DNA from: Aquitalea denitrificans
GTDB taxonomy: Bacteria; Pseudomonadota; Gammaproteobacteria; Burkholderiales; Chromobacteriaceae
NCBI RefSeq assembly: GCF_009856625.1
Contig: NZ_CP047241.1
Coordinates: forward strand, 3,410,001 to 3,474,000
Length of the DNA stretch: 64,000 nt
Direction of reading: 5' to 3'
The position numbers and the translations under genes are program-made. Position 1 is the first letter of the stretch. The number at the start of each line of letters is the position of its first letter. Positions 36,287 through 44,705 of the stretch are shown piece by piece. Below the pieces are notes generated by a model. It was not told where the DNA came from and ran no database searches. It was given only the letters and a program-made list of their open reading frames with translations.

Positions 36287-36970
36287 TCAGACGAACCAGG
36301 CAATCAGTGGGGCGGCAAACACGGTGGCAATGCCACCCAGCATCATGGTCAGACTGGCCACCACACCTTCTTCGGCACCCAGCTCGTTGGCTTTGGCGGT
36401 ACCGGCACCATGTGCGGCAGCACCCAGCAAAGCCCCCTTGGCCAAGCGTGAACGCAAGGGCAACAGCATCAGCATCAGCTCGCCCAGCAACATGCCGGCC
36501 ACACCGGTAATCACCACAAACACGGCCGTCAGGTCCGGCGGAGCACCAATGCTCGATGCCGTGGCCATGGCAAACGGTGTACTGATGGAGCGTGGTGCCA
36601 GGCTTTTCTGCAACAGCTCGGACAAACCGAAAGCCCGTGCCAGCCATACCGAACTCATCACGGCCACCGGCATGGCCACCAACACGCCACAGCTCAGTGA
36701 CAGCGCATGCTTGCGAATGACCTGGCGCTGCTCGTAAATCGGAATGGCAAATGCCACTGTGGCCGGGCCAAGCAGCCAGCTCAACCAATGCGTATCCTGA
36801 AAATAAGTGTGGTAAGGAATATGCCCCACCACCACCGCGCCAATCACCAGCAAGGGCACCGCCAATAAGGGTGCGGTCCACCAGTTTCCGGTACGGTGAT
36901 ACTGCTTTTTTGCCAGCCAGTACAAGGCCAGGGTCAACACCAGACAGCCAAAAGCCAGCAGGTTTTCCAT
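36287..36970 (-). CDS. lrgB: LrgB-family membrane protein
   Basis: 227-aa polytopic protein (about 7 hydrophobic segments) of the LrgB/CidB family, partner of the holin-like LrgA. Signature: KSLAPRSISTPFAMATASSIGAPPDLTAVFVVITG and GALLGAAAHGAGTAKANELG. I start at 36970, one base after the lrgA stop, using the GGAG inside the lrgA end. Family members influence murein hydrolase export or pyruvate/metabolite transport. Confidence 0.9.
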   Translation of the reverse strand: MENLLAFGCLVLTLALYWLAKKQYHRTGNWWTAPLLAVPLLVIGAVVVGHIPYHTYFQDTHWLSWLLGPATVAFAIPIYEQRQVIRKHALSLSCGVLVAMPVAVMSSVWLARAFGLSELLQKSLAPRSISTPFAMATASSIGAPPDLTAVFVVITGVAGMLLGELMLMLLPLRSRLAKGALLGAAAHGAGTAKANELGAEEGVVASLTMMLGGIATVFAAPLIAWFV

Positions 36971-36971
36971 C

Positions 36972-37391
36972 TCACAACACTCCATGCTGTCGTTTGCGAC
37001 GTTTCAGCATGATTTCAAATTTGTAGCCGGCATCCACCACCAGCGAGGTCACGGTCATCACCAGTACGGTCGACAACAGGATCACCAGCACGATGCGCAG
37101 GCCAATACTGCCCAGCAGCTGCGGATACTGCACCACGGCAACGGTAGTCGGGATGAAAAACAACAGCATCTCCGCCAATAGCCAGCGTGCTCCGCTCTTG
37201 CACCAAGCCAACGGCAACCAGCCCAGGGCCAGCGCTGCCAGTACCAGAAACATGCCCAGCACACCAGCCGGAATTTCCGGCACATAAGCGTGGCTCAAGC
37301 GACTGGCCAGCAGCCATACCAGGCAGAGCATCAACACTTGCAAAACAGTGGTAAGGCTTTGCTTTACGGCAGGATTGAACAGGCTCTTCAT
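36972..37391 (-). CDS. lrgA: LrgA/CidA-family holin-like protein
   Basis: 139 aa, four transmembrane helices, with YVPEIPAGVLGMFLVLAALALGW and WLLAEMLLFFIPTTVAVVQYPQLLGSIG, the LrgA signatures. Forms a two-gene operon with lrgB. It is divergent from a LysR regulator starting 100 nt away, the CidR/lrg arrangement. Confidence 0.9.
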   Translation of the reverse strand: MKSLFNPAVKQSLTTVLQVLMLCLVWLLASRLSHAYVPEIPAGVLGMFLVLAALALGWLPLAWCKSGARWLLAEMLLFFIPTTVAVVQYPQLLGSIGLRIVLVILLSTVLVMTVTSLVVDAGYKFEIMLKRRKRQHGVL

Positions 37392-37442
37392 GGTGCGCTC
37401 GCTCCATCAGCAGCAACGAGTACCGAGTATAGTCGTACGCAT

Positions 37443-37459
37443 TTCATTCAAAAAATGAA
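37443..37459. promoter_or_regulatory. Candidate LysR operator between lrgA and the regulator
   Basis: TTCATT-CAAAA-AATGAA inverted repeat, containing a T-N11-A core, in the divergent promoter region. Confidence 0.45.
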
Positions 37460-37493
37460 TTAAAATTATCCTACTCATTCTCAAAAGGAATCG

Positions 37494-38387
37494 ATGATGG
37501 ACATTCGTGCACTGCGCTATTTTGTGGAAGTGGTAAAACGTCACAGCTTTACCAAGGCTGCCGATGCCCTGTTCGTCACCCAGCCCACCATCAGCAAAAT
37601 GGTGAAGCAGCTGGAGGAAGAGCTGGGCACGCCGCTGATCATTCGGGAAGGACGCAGCTTTCGCCTGAGCGATGCCGGCAAGGTAGCATTCGAACGTGGC
37701 ATGGATGTACTGTCGGCCATGAATCAGCTGAAGAACGAGCTGAACGATCTGGCCGGCCTGACACGCGGCGAACTGGTGGTTGGTCTGCCACCCATGGTGG
37801 GGGTGGCTTTCTTTGCACCGGTGGTGGGAGCGTTTCGCGAACGCTACCCAGGTATCGAACTGAAGATGGTGGAAGACGGCGCGCTGGCCATCGAAAACAG
37901 CGTGCGTAGCGGCGAGCTGGAAATCGGCGTTGCGGTTTTGCCGGTAGATAACAGCTTTTTCCAGCAATTTGCCGTAGTACGTGATCCATTATGCCTGATT
38001 GCACCGGCCGGCTCGCCCTGGCATGGCCGCTCAACCGTCACACTGCCGGAAATCGCCGATCAGAACTTTGTGCTGTACCCGGAAGACTTCACCCTGTCCA
38101 GCCGCATCAGCCATGCTTTCCGTGAGATGGGCAAGCCACTCAATATTGTCGGCCGCAGCGCGCACTGGGACTTCATTGTCGAACTGGTGAATGCCAGACT
38201 GGGCATCACCCTGCTGCCACGCTCGGTAGTGGAGCGGCTGGACCGCAGCCAATACGATGTGATCCCGGTCTCCAACCCCTGGCTGATATGGCACCTGGCA
38301 CTGATCTGGCAACAGGGCGGCTATCTGTCGCATGCTGCCAGGGCATGGATTGCGGTCACGCAGGATGTACTGGGGGGACTGCAATGA
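37494..38387 (+). CDS. LysR-family transcriptional regulator
   Basis: 297 aa. N-terminal winged HTH (1-60, FTKAADALFVTQPTISKMVKQLEEELGTPLIIREGR) and a substrate-binding effector domain (about 90-295). AAGGA precedes the ATG pair. Divergent from lrgAB, which it probably regulates, as CidR-type LysR proteins do. Its stop overlaps the start of a lipoprotein gene. Confidence 0.9.
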   Translation: MMDIRALRYFVEVVKRHSFTKAADALFVTQPTISKMVKQLEEELGTPLIIREGRSFRLSDAGKVAFERGMDVLSAMNQLKNELNDLAGLTRGELVVGLPPMVGVAFFAPVVGAFRERYPGIELKMVEDGALAIENSVRSGELEIGVAVLPVDNSFFQQFAVVRDPLCLIAPAGSPWHGRSTVTLPEIADQNFVLYPEDFTLSSRISHAFREMGKPLNIVGRSAHWDFIVELVNARLGITLLPRSVVERLDRSQYDVIPVSNPWLIWHLALIWQQGGYLSHAARAWIAVTQDVLGGLQ

Positions 38388-38836
38388 AGCACCATGGCCT
38401 GACAGGACTGATCACGCTGTTACTTTGCCTGTGGCTGACCGGCTGCGGCACTTTTGGACTGAAAAAACCGCAAGTCAGCCTGGTGGATATCCGCCCGACA
38501 GCATCAACGCTGCTGGAGCAGAATTTCGACCTTACCCTGCGTTTGCAGAACCCCAACACCGTGCCATTGCGTGCCAGCGGGCTCAGTCTTGACCTGAGCC
38601 TAGCCGGCCAGCACATGGCCAGCGGGGTAAGCAATCAGGCCATCAATGTAGCCGCGCTGGGCGAAAGCGAAATCCAAGTCCGGGTGCATACCTCGCTGGG
38701 TAGCTGGCTGAAGCAACTGGGCAAGGCATTGCAGGGTGATGGCAAGCTGGAATACCAGCTGCAAGGCCGGCTGGAGGACTTGCAAGGCATCGCCAGCCTG
38801 CCATTCAGCAGTAGCGGCGAATGGAGGCTGCCCTGA
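38384..38836 (+). CDS. LEA type 2 family lipoprotein
   Basis: 150-aa predicted lipoprotein: signal peptide with lipobox LTGC (C at about 18), then a water-stress/hypersensitive-response (WHy, LEA14-like) domain with NFDLTLRLQNPNTVPLRASGLSLDLSLAG. ATG overlaps the LysR stop by 4 nt, hence translational coupling. Envelope stress protection is possible but unproven. Confidence 0.82.
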   Translation: MKHHGLTGLITLLLCLWLTGCGTFGLKKPQVSLVDIRPTASTLLEQNFDLTLRLQNPNTVPLRASGLSLDLSLAGQHMASGVSNQAINVAALGESEIQVRVHTSLGSWLKQLGKALQGDGKLEYQLQGRLEDLQGIASLPFSSSGEWRLP

Positions 38837-38842
38837 ACAGGC

Positions 38843-39277
38843 TTACTGGCGCGGTACGGCCACGCAGTCATTACCCTCAAAGCTGACTGACTCCACCTGC
38901 TGGGTCTTGCTGTTCACCACAAAATTAGTGGTGCAGCTGTAGTACTGGATGCCACCACCGGAGGTACCATCATAGACCCAGCGCCCCGGGGTTTCGATCA
39001 CCCGGCTCTGACCGTTTTCGGTCACGGCAAAGCGATGCCCCGGCTCGAAGCGGCGATTGTCAAAATACGGCTGCTGCTGAGTATAGGACTTGCTGTAGGT
39101 ATAGAGCATATTGCCATTGGGCATGGTCATGCTCTTGCTGGGGGCACCCCATTGCGCCAACAGGGCGTTGGCGTCCTTGCCCTGCCAGTAATACGCTTTT
39201 TGCGCATAGCCTTCGCGGGTGGGAAAACTGCTGCAGGCGCTGGTAAGCAGCACCAACAGACAAAGCCATTTACGCAT
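38843..39277 (-). CDS. Hypothetical lipoprotein
   Basis: 144 aa with a short signal peptide and lipobox LLTSAC (C at about 15). The mature part has WQGKDANALLAQWGAPSKSMTMPNGNMLYTYSKSY, a beta-rich pattern reminiscent of SmpA/OmlA-like small lipoproteins, and two later cysteines (YSCTTN, GNDCVAV) that may pair. AGGAAAGGA precedes the ATG. Convergent with the LEA lipoprotein. Function unknown. Confidence 0.7.
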   Translation of the reverse strand: MRKWLCLLVLLTSACSSFPTREGYAQKAYYWQGKDANALLAQWGAPSKSMTMPNGNMLYTYSKSYTQQQPYFDNRRFEPGHRFAVTENGQSRVIETPGRWVYDGTSGGGIQYYSCTTNFVVNSKTQQVESVSFEGNDCVAVPRQ

Positions 39278-39398
39278 CGCATTCCTTTCCTCGTTCACTT
39301 GCTTGCCCTTGCTGTCCGACCAGGCAGCAGATGCCAAGTTCTAGCATAAATCGCCGGCTGACAGCAGTCCGGCATGGCATGCCGCGGCTGACCATAAA

Positions 39399-39424
39399 AA
39401 AACGCCACCCGAAGGTGGCGTTTT
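39399..39424. terminator. sucD terminator
   Basis: AAAACGCCACC-CGAA-GGTGGCGTTTT; on the minus strand a T-run follows. Confidence 0.9.
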
Positions 39425-39448
39425 GATTGCAGCAAGTGAAACCTGCGA

Positions 39449-40333
39449 TCAGATCATGCCCTTGGACTTCAGCAGTTCGAACATGGTCTTGCCGATTTCG
39501 GCCGGGCTGCGGGTGTAGGCGATGCCAGCCTTTTCGAAGGCCTTGAACTTCTCTTCGGCAGTACCCTTGCCTCCAGAGATGATGGCACCGGCGTGGCCCA
39601 TGCGCTTGCCCTTGGGAGCAGTCACACCGGCGATGTAGCCCACTACCGGCTTGGTCACGTAGGCCTTGGCAAATTCAGCCGCTTCTTCTTCGGCGGTACC
39701 ACCGATTTCACCGATCATCACGATGGCGTCGGTATCCGGATCGTCCTGGAACAGTTTCAGGGCGTCGATGTGGCTGGTACCCGGAATCGGGTCGCCGCCG
39801 ATACCGATGCAGGTGGACTGACCCAGACCCAGGGCGGTGGTTTGTGCCACGGCTTCGTAGGTCAGGGTGCCGGAACGGGACACGATACCGATGCGGCCCG
39901 GATTGTGGATGTGCCACGGCATGATGCCGATCTTGCACTCACCCGGGGTGATGATACCCGGGCAGTTCGGGCCGATCAGGCGGATGCCGGCTTCGTCCAC
40001 GGCTTTTTTCACGTACAGCATGTCCAGGGTGGGCACGCCTTCGGTGATGCAGACAATCAGCTTCACGCCGCTGTCGATGGCTTCCAGGATGGAATCCTTG
40101 GCAAACGCTGCCGGTACGTAGATCACCGAGGCATCAGCCTGGGTTTGACGCACGGCGTCCTTCATGGTGTTGAACACCGGCAGGCCCAGATGCTCGGAAC
40201 CGCCCTTACCCGGGGTCACGCCACCGACTACCTTGGTGCCAACCTTCAGCGCCTGTTCGGCGTGGAAGGTACCATTCTTGCCGGTGAAACCTTGCACCAG
40301 CACTTTGGTGTCTTTGTTTACCAATACGCTCAT
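39449..40333 (-). CDS. sucD: Succinyl-CoA synthetase alpha subunit
   Basis: 294 aa; carries the phosphohistidine intermediate of the ADP/GDP-forming ligase (GGTAEEEAAEFAKAYV region, catalytic His in MGHAGAIISGG). The CoA-binding Rossmann domain is in the first 130 residues (VLVQGFTGKNGTFH). AAGGA lies 8 nt upstream of the ATG. Last gene of the citric-acid-cycle block, 27 nt after sucC. Confidence 0.97.
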   Translation of the reverse strand: MSVLVNKDTKVLVQGFTGKNGTFHAEQALKVGTKVVGGVTPGKGGSEHLGLPVFNTMKDAVRQTQADASVIYVPAAFAKDSILEAIDSGVKLIVCITEGVPTLDMLYVKKAVDEAGIRLIGPNCPGIITPGECKIGIMPWHIHNPGRIGIVSRSGTLTYEAVAQTTALGLGQSTCIGIGGDPIPGTSHIDALKLFQDDPDTDAIVMIGEIGGTAEEEAAEFAKAYVTKPVVGYIAGVTAPKGKRMGHAGAIISGGKGTAEEKFKAFEKAGIAYTRSPAEIGKTMFELLKSKGMI

Positions 40334-40360
40334 TTTGAAATCCTTATGCGGTGCAGGTGA

Positions 40361-41530
40361 TTAAAGCGCAGCAACGGCAGCAACGATCTTCTCGGCTGCG
40401 TCGTTCAGGCCCTGGGCGGAAACCAGCTTCAGGCCGGAGTCGTCCAGAATCTTGGCGCCCAATTCGGCGTTGTTGCCTTCCAGGCGCACAACCACCGGCA
40501 CGGTCACGTTTACTTCCTTCACGGCGGCGATGATGGCTTCGGCAATCATGTCGCAACGTACGATGCCGCCGAAGATGTTGATCAGCACGCCCTTGACCGA
40601 ATCATCGGCCAGGATCAGCTTGAAGGCTTCGATCACGCGGTCCTTGGTCGCACCACCACCCACGTCCAGGAAGTTGGCCGGCTGGCCACCCTTCAGCTTG
40701 ATGATGTCCATGGTGGCCATGGCCAGGCCGGCGCCGTTCACCATGCAGCCGATATTGCCTTCCAGGGCCACGTAGTTCAGGTCGAATTCGGAAGCTTTCA
40801 CTTCGCGTTCGTTTTCCTGCGACTTGTCGCGCTGGGCCAGCAGGGCCGGGTGACGGTACAGGGCATTGGAGTCCAGGTTGATCTTGCCATCAACGCAGGC
40901 CAGTTCGCCGTTTTCACGCAGTGCCAGCGGGTTTACTTCGAACAGGGCGAAATCGTTTTCCACGAAAGCCTGGTAAGCACCCAGCATCAGCTTGCTGAAA
41001 GCAGCGATTTGCGAACCGGACAGACCCAGGGCAAAGGCGGCATCACGCGCCTGGAACGGCTGCATGCCCACCAGCGGGTTGATTTCGATCTTGATGATCT
41101 TTTCCGGGGTTTCTTCGGCTACTTTTTCGATTTCCACGCCGCCTTCGGTGGAGACCATGAACACAACGCGCTGGCTGCCACGGTCCACTACGGCGCCCAG
41201 GTACAGTTCACGCTGTACCGGGTACATGTCTTCGCATACCAATACGCTGTTGACCGGCTGGCCGGCTGCGTCGGTCTGGTAGGTCACCAGATTGATACCG
41301 ATCAGGCTCTTGGCAACTTCAGCGGCTTCTTCGCGGCTTTTCACCACTTTGACACCACCGGCCTTGCCACGGCCACCGGCATGCACCTGGGCCTTGACGA
41401 CGGCAAACTTGCCGCCCAGTTTGTCATAAGCGGCAGCGGCTTCTTCCGGCGTGGTGGCCAGAATGCCCTGTTGTACCGGCAAGCCGTATTTGGCCAGCAG
41501 CTCTTTCGCTTGGTATTCGTGCAGGTTCAT
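40361..41530 (-). CDS. sucC: Succinyl-CoA synthetase beta subunit
   Basis: 389 aa, ATP-grasp domain at the N-terminus (MNLHEYQAKELLAKYGLPV, KAQVHAGGRGKAGGV) and the CoA-ligase domain at the C-terminus (NIFGGIVRCDMIAEAI). Pairs with sucD. AAGGAAA precedes the ATG. Confidence 0.97.
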   Translation of the reverse strand: MNLHEYQAKELLAKYGLPVQQGILATTPEEAAAAYDKLGGKFAVVKAQVHAGGRGKAGGVKVVKSREEAAEVAKSLIGINLVTYQTDAAGQPVNSVLVCEDMYPVQRELYLGAVVDRGSQRVVFMVSTEGGVEIEKVAEETPEKIIKIEINPLVGMQPFQARDAAFALGLSGSQIAAFSKLMLGAYQAFVENDFALFEVNPLALRENGELACVDGKINLDSNALYRHPALLAQRDKSQENEREVKASEFDLNYVALEGNIGCMVNGAGLAMATMDIIKLKGGQPANFLDVGGGATKDRVIEAFKLILADDSVKGVLINIFGGIVRCDMIAEAIIAAVKEVNVTVPVVVRLEGNNAELGAKILDDSGLKLVSAQGLNDAAEKIVAAVAAL

Positions 41531-41664
41531 CTATGGTTTCCTTTCGGTGGAAATGATGGCGGGGCCCTGTCTGGCCAACGTCTCTATTCCTTGGTCGCTT
41601 CCTCAACCCTAATGTATCGGGGCGAACCTGTTCTCGCGGCAGGTCCTGCCCCATACCCTCTTTC

Positions 41665-41689
41665 GGGCCGTGTGAATTGTACACGGCCC
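41665..41689 (-). terminator. Hairpin between lpdA and sucC
   Basis: GGGCCGTGT ... ACACGGCCC, a perfect 9-bp stem, but followed by a purine-rich stretch rather than T. Possibly an attenuating or RNA-stabilising stem inside the operon. Confidence 0.45.
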
Positions 41690-41697
41690 CACGGCAA

Positions 41698-43131
41698 TTA
41701 GCCGTGCAATGCGCGCTTGTCGGCAGCCAGTGCGGCTTCGTGCACCACTTCCGACAGACTCGGATGGGCGTGCACGATGCGCGCCAGATCTTCACTGGCG
41801 GCCTTGAACTCCATCGACACCACGCCTTCGGTTACCAGCTCGGACACCATCGGGCCGATCATGTGCAGGCCGAGGATGCGGTCGGTCTTGGCGTCGGCCA
41901 GGATCTTCACCGTGCCCTGCGCCTGACCCAGGCCCAGCGCGCGACCGTTGGCAGCGAAACCGGAAGTGCCCTTCTTGTATTCGATGCCTTCAGCCTTGAG
42001 CTGTTCTTCGGTCTTGCCCACCCAGGCGATTTCCGGCGAGGTGTAGATCACCCACGGAATCACGCCGAAATCGACGTGCGGCTTCTGGCCGGCGATACGT
42101 TCTGCCACCGCAACGCCTTCTTCGGAAGCCTTGTGTGCCAGCATCGGGCCACGTACCACGTCGCCAATCGCCCAGATGCCCGGCAGATTGGTGTGGCAGT
42201 GGTCGTCCACGGCAACAAAACCACGCTCGTCCAGTTGCAGGCCAACGGCTTCAGCACCCAGACCAGCGGTGTTCGGTACGCGACCGATGGAGACGATCAG
42301 CTTGTCGAATTCAGCAGCCACGGCTTCGCCGTTCAGCTCGTAGTGAACGGTAACGTGCTTCTTGGTAGCCTTGATTTCACCAATCTTCACGCCCAGCTTG
42401 ATATCCAGACCGGTGTCCTTGGTCAGGGTCTTGAAGGCTTCCTTGGCGATCTGCTGGTCAGCAGCAGCCAGGAAGGTCGGTGCGGCTTCCAGGATGGTGA
42501 CTTCTGCACCCAGACGCTTCCACACGCTACCCATTTCCAGGCCGATCACACCGGCACCGATCACGCCCAGACGCTTCGGTACGGCGGTGAGTGCCAACGC
42601 GCCTTCGTTGTCCAGCACCATGTGGTTGTCGGTGGCCAGGCCCGGCAACTGACGCGGGCTGGAACCGGTGGCGATAATGACGTTGCTGGCTTCCAGTGTG
42701 TCAACCACGGCACCGTTGTCGGTAACTTCGATCAGCCACTTGTCGCCCTGACGGCCCTTGAGTGCGGCCAGACCATGGATGTTGGCAACCTTGTTCTTCT
42801 TGAACAGGAAGCTGATGCCAGCGGCGTTCTTGGTGATGATGCCGGTCTTGCGTTCCAGCATGGCGGCCACGTCCATCTTGGCACCGGACACTGTGATGCC
42901 GTGCTTGGCAAAGTCGTGTTGTACCGCGTGGAAGTTTTCCGAGGACTGCAGCAGTGCCTTGGAGGGGATGCAACCCACGTTCAGGCAGGTGCCACCCAGC
43001 GAAGGCTTGCCTTCCGGGTTTTTGAAGGCATCCACGCAAGCGGTGTTGAAACCCAGCTGGGCTGCACGAATGGCAGCCACATAACCGCCGGGGCCGCCGC
43101 CGATAACGACGACATCAAACTGTTGGCTCAT
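41698..43131 (-). CDS. lpdA: Dihydrolipoyl dehydrogenase (E3)
   Basis: Flavoprotein that reoxidises the lipoamide of the oxoglutarate dehydrogenase complex with NAD. 477 aa: FAD site VVVIGGGPGGYVAAIRAAQLG, redox disulfide GGTCLNVGCIPSKALL, NAD domain GVIGAGVIGLEMGSVW, and the C-terminal His-Glu dyad in HAHPSLSE. ATG at 43131 with AAGGAAA. Confidence 0.97.
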   Translation of the reverse strand: MSQQFDVVVIGGGPGGYVAAIRAAQLGFNTACVDAFKNPEGKPSLGGTCLNVGCIPSKALLQSSENFHAVQHDFAKHGITVSGAKMDVAAMLERKTGIITKNAAGISFLFKKNKVANIHGLAALKGRQGDKWLIEVTDNGAVVDTLEASNVIIATGSSPRQLPGLATDNHMVLDNEGALALTAVPKRLGVIGAGVIGLEMGSVWKRLGAEVTILEAAPTFLAAADQQIAKEAFKTLTKDTGLDIKLGVKIGEIKATKKHVTVHYELNGEAVAAEFDKLIVSIGRVPNTAGLGAEAVGLQLDERGFVAVDDHCHTNLPGIWAIGDVVRGPMLAHKASEEGVAVAERIAGQKPHVDFGVIPWVIYTSPEIAWVGKTEEQLKAEGIEYKKGTSGFAANGRALGLGQAQGTVKILADAKTDRILGLHMIGPMVSELVTEGVVSMEFKAASEDLARIVHAHPSLSEVVHEAALAADKRALHG

Positions 43132-43144
43132 TGATTTTCCTTGA

Positions 43145-43330
43145 TCAGAACTTGCCGACCTTGAACAGCAAGATCCCGAAAGCAATCATGAACACGGCGA
43201 TGATGAGCTTGCCCACCAGGCTGTAGCGGTCTTCGCGAATGCCGCGCTGATGCTTCTTCCAGGTCAGTACCGCGATGGCCACACCGGCCAGGATGGAAGC
43301 TACCGCATAAAGCCAGTCAGGCAAAATCAT
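43145..43330 (-). CDS. Small two-helix membrane protein in the odh operon
   Basis: 61 aa: MILPDWLYAVASILAGVAIAVL (helix 1), a basic loop KKHQRGIREDRYS, then LIIAVFMIAFGILLF (helix 2). GGAGAA sits 5 nt (GGAG to ATG) before the ATG at 43330; ATG at 43333 is adjacent. It lies between odhB and lpdA with small gaps, so it is co-transcribed with the dehydrogenase complex. I recognise no family. Real gene by ribosome site, position and hydrophobic pattern. Confidence 0.7.
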   Translation of the reverse strand: MILPDWLYAVASILAGVAIAVLTWKKHQRGIREDRYSLVGKLIIAVFMIAFGILLFKVGKF

Positions 43331-43387
43331 CATTTCTCCGTTCACATTATTCAAAGTGGCCGCAAGCAGGCTTGCGGCCAGCAGGTA

Positions 43388-44638
43388 TTACAGGTCGAGG
43401 ATCAGGCGGGCCGGATCTTCGATGGCGTCCTTGATGGCCACCAGGCTCAGTACCGCTTCGCGACCATCGATGATGCGGTGGTCGTACGACTGGGCAAGGT
43501 ACATCATCGGGCGCACGACAACTTGACCATTCTCAACCACGGCGCGCTCCTTGGTGGCGTGCATGCCCAGAATGGCGGATTGCGGCGGATTGATGATGGG
43601 GGTGGACATCATGGAACCGAAAGTACCACCGTTGGAGATGGTGTAGGTGCCACCGGTCAGTTCTTCCACGGTCAGCTTGCCTTCCTGGGCGCGCTTGCCG
43701 AAGTCGGCGATCTGCTTTTCGATCTCGGCCAGGCTCAGCTGGTCGGCATTGCGGATGACCGGAACCACCAGGCCACGCGGGCTGCCTACGGCCACGCCGA
43801 TGTCGAAGTAACCGTGGTAGATGATGTTGTTGCCATCAACGGAGGCATTGACGATGGGGTATTTCTTCAGCGCGGCAACCACGGCCTTGACGAAGAAACC
43901 CATGAAGCCCAGCTTCACGCCGTGTTCCTTCTCGAAACGGTCCTTGTAGCGCGCGCGCAGGTCCATCAGCGGCTTCATGTTGATTTCGTTGAAGGTGGTA
44001 AGGATGGCGTTGGTCTGCTGGCTCATCACCAGGCGCTCGGCCACGCGCTGACGCAGGCGGGACATCGGTACGCTCTGTTCCGGACGGTCGCCCAGCACGG
44101 CAGCCACGTTAACCGCAGCCGGGGTGGCAGCCAGGGCCACGCCGGCATTGCCGGCATGAGCCAGTACCGGGCCGGCTTGCGACGGAGCAGCGGCAGCAGC
44201 CTGTACGTCTTCTTTCAGGACACGGCCGTCACGGCCGGAACCAGCAACATTGGCCAGGTTCACGCCGGTTTCGGCAGCCAGCTTGGCAGCGGACGGCATG
44301 GCAGCGCCACCCGGTGCAGCAGCCGGAGCAGCCTGTACCGGAGCCGGAGCGGCAGCAGCCGGGGCAGCAGCTACGGCAGCCGGGGCATCGCCAGCCTTGG
44401 CGGCGGTGTCGATACGGGCGATCAGCTGACCGGAAACTACGGTAGCGCCGTCTTGTTCGATGATTTCAACAATCACGCCAGCCTGCGGTGCCGGCAGTTC
44501 CAGCACAACCTTGTCGGTTTCCAGGTCGATGACGTTTTCGTCACGATTGACGAAATCGCCAGCTTTCTTGTGCCAGGTCATCAGCGTGGCTTCGGAAACG
44601 GACTCGGGCAGTTGGGGGACTTTGACTTCAATAATCAT
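43388..44638 (-). CDS. sucB: Dihydrolipoyllysine succinyltransferase (E2 of OGDH)
   Basis: 416 aa core enzyme of the oxoglutarate dehydrogenase complex. One lipoyl domain (1-80, lipoyl Lys in DLETDKVVLELPA), an Ala/Pro-rich linker (about 85-140), a peripheral-subunit-binding domain (about 140-170, LAAETGVNLANVAGSGRDGRVLKEDV) and the acetyltransferase-fold catalytic domain with the DHRIIDGREAV motif. GGAGAA before the ATG. Confidence 0.97.
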   Translation of the reverse strand: MIIEVKVPQLPESVSEATLMTWHKKAGDFVNRDENVIDLETDKVVLELPAPQAGVIVEIIEQDGATVVSGQLIARIDTAAKAGDAPAAVAAAPAAAAPAPVQAAPAAAPGGAAMPSAAKLAAETGVNLANVAGSGRDGRVLKEDVQAAAAAPSQAGPVLAHAGNAGVALAATPAAVNVAAVLGDRPEQSVPMSRLRQRVAERLVMSQQTNAILTTFNEINMKPLMDLRARYKDRFEKEHGVKLGFMGFFVKAVVAALKKYPIVNASVDGNNIIYHGYFDIGVAVGSPRGLVVPVIRNADQLSLAEIEKQIADFGKRAQEGKLTVEELTGGTYTISNGGTFGSMMSTPIINPPQSAILGMHATKERAVVENGQVVVRPMMYLAQSYDHRIIDGREAVLSLVAIKDAIEDPARLILDL

Positions 44639-44705
44639 GTTCTTCTCCAGAGCGGGGCGGTCATCCTGCCGCCCCCGTCAGTGTAATCGTTGTGATGGCG
44701 TGTAT

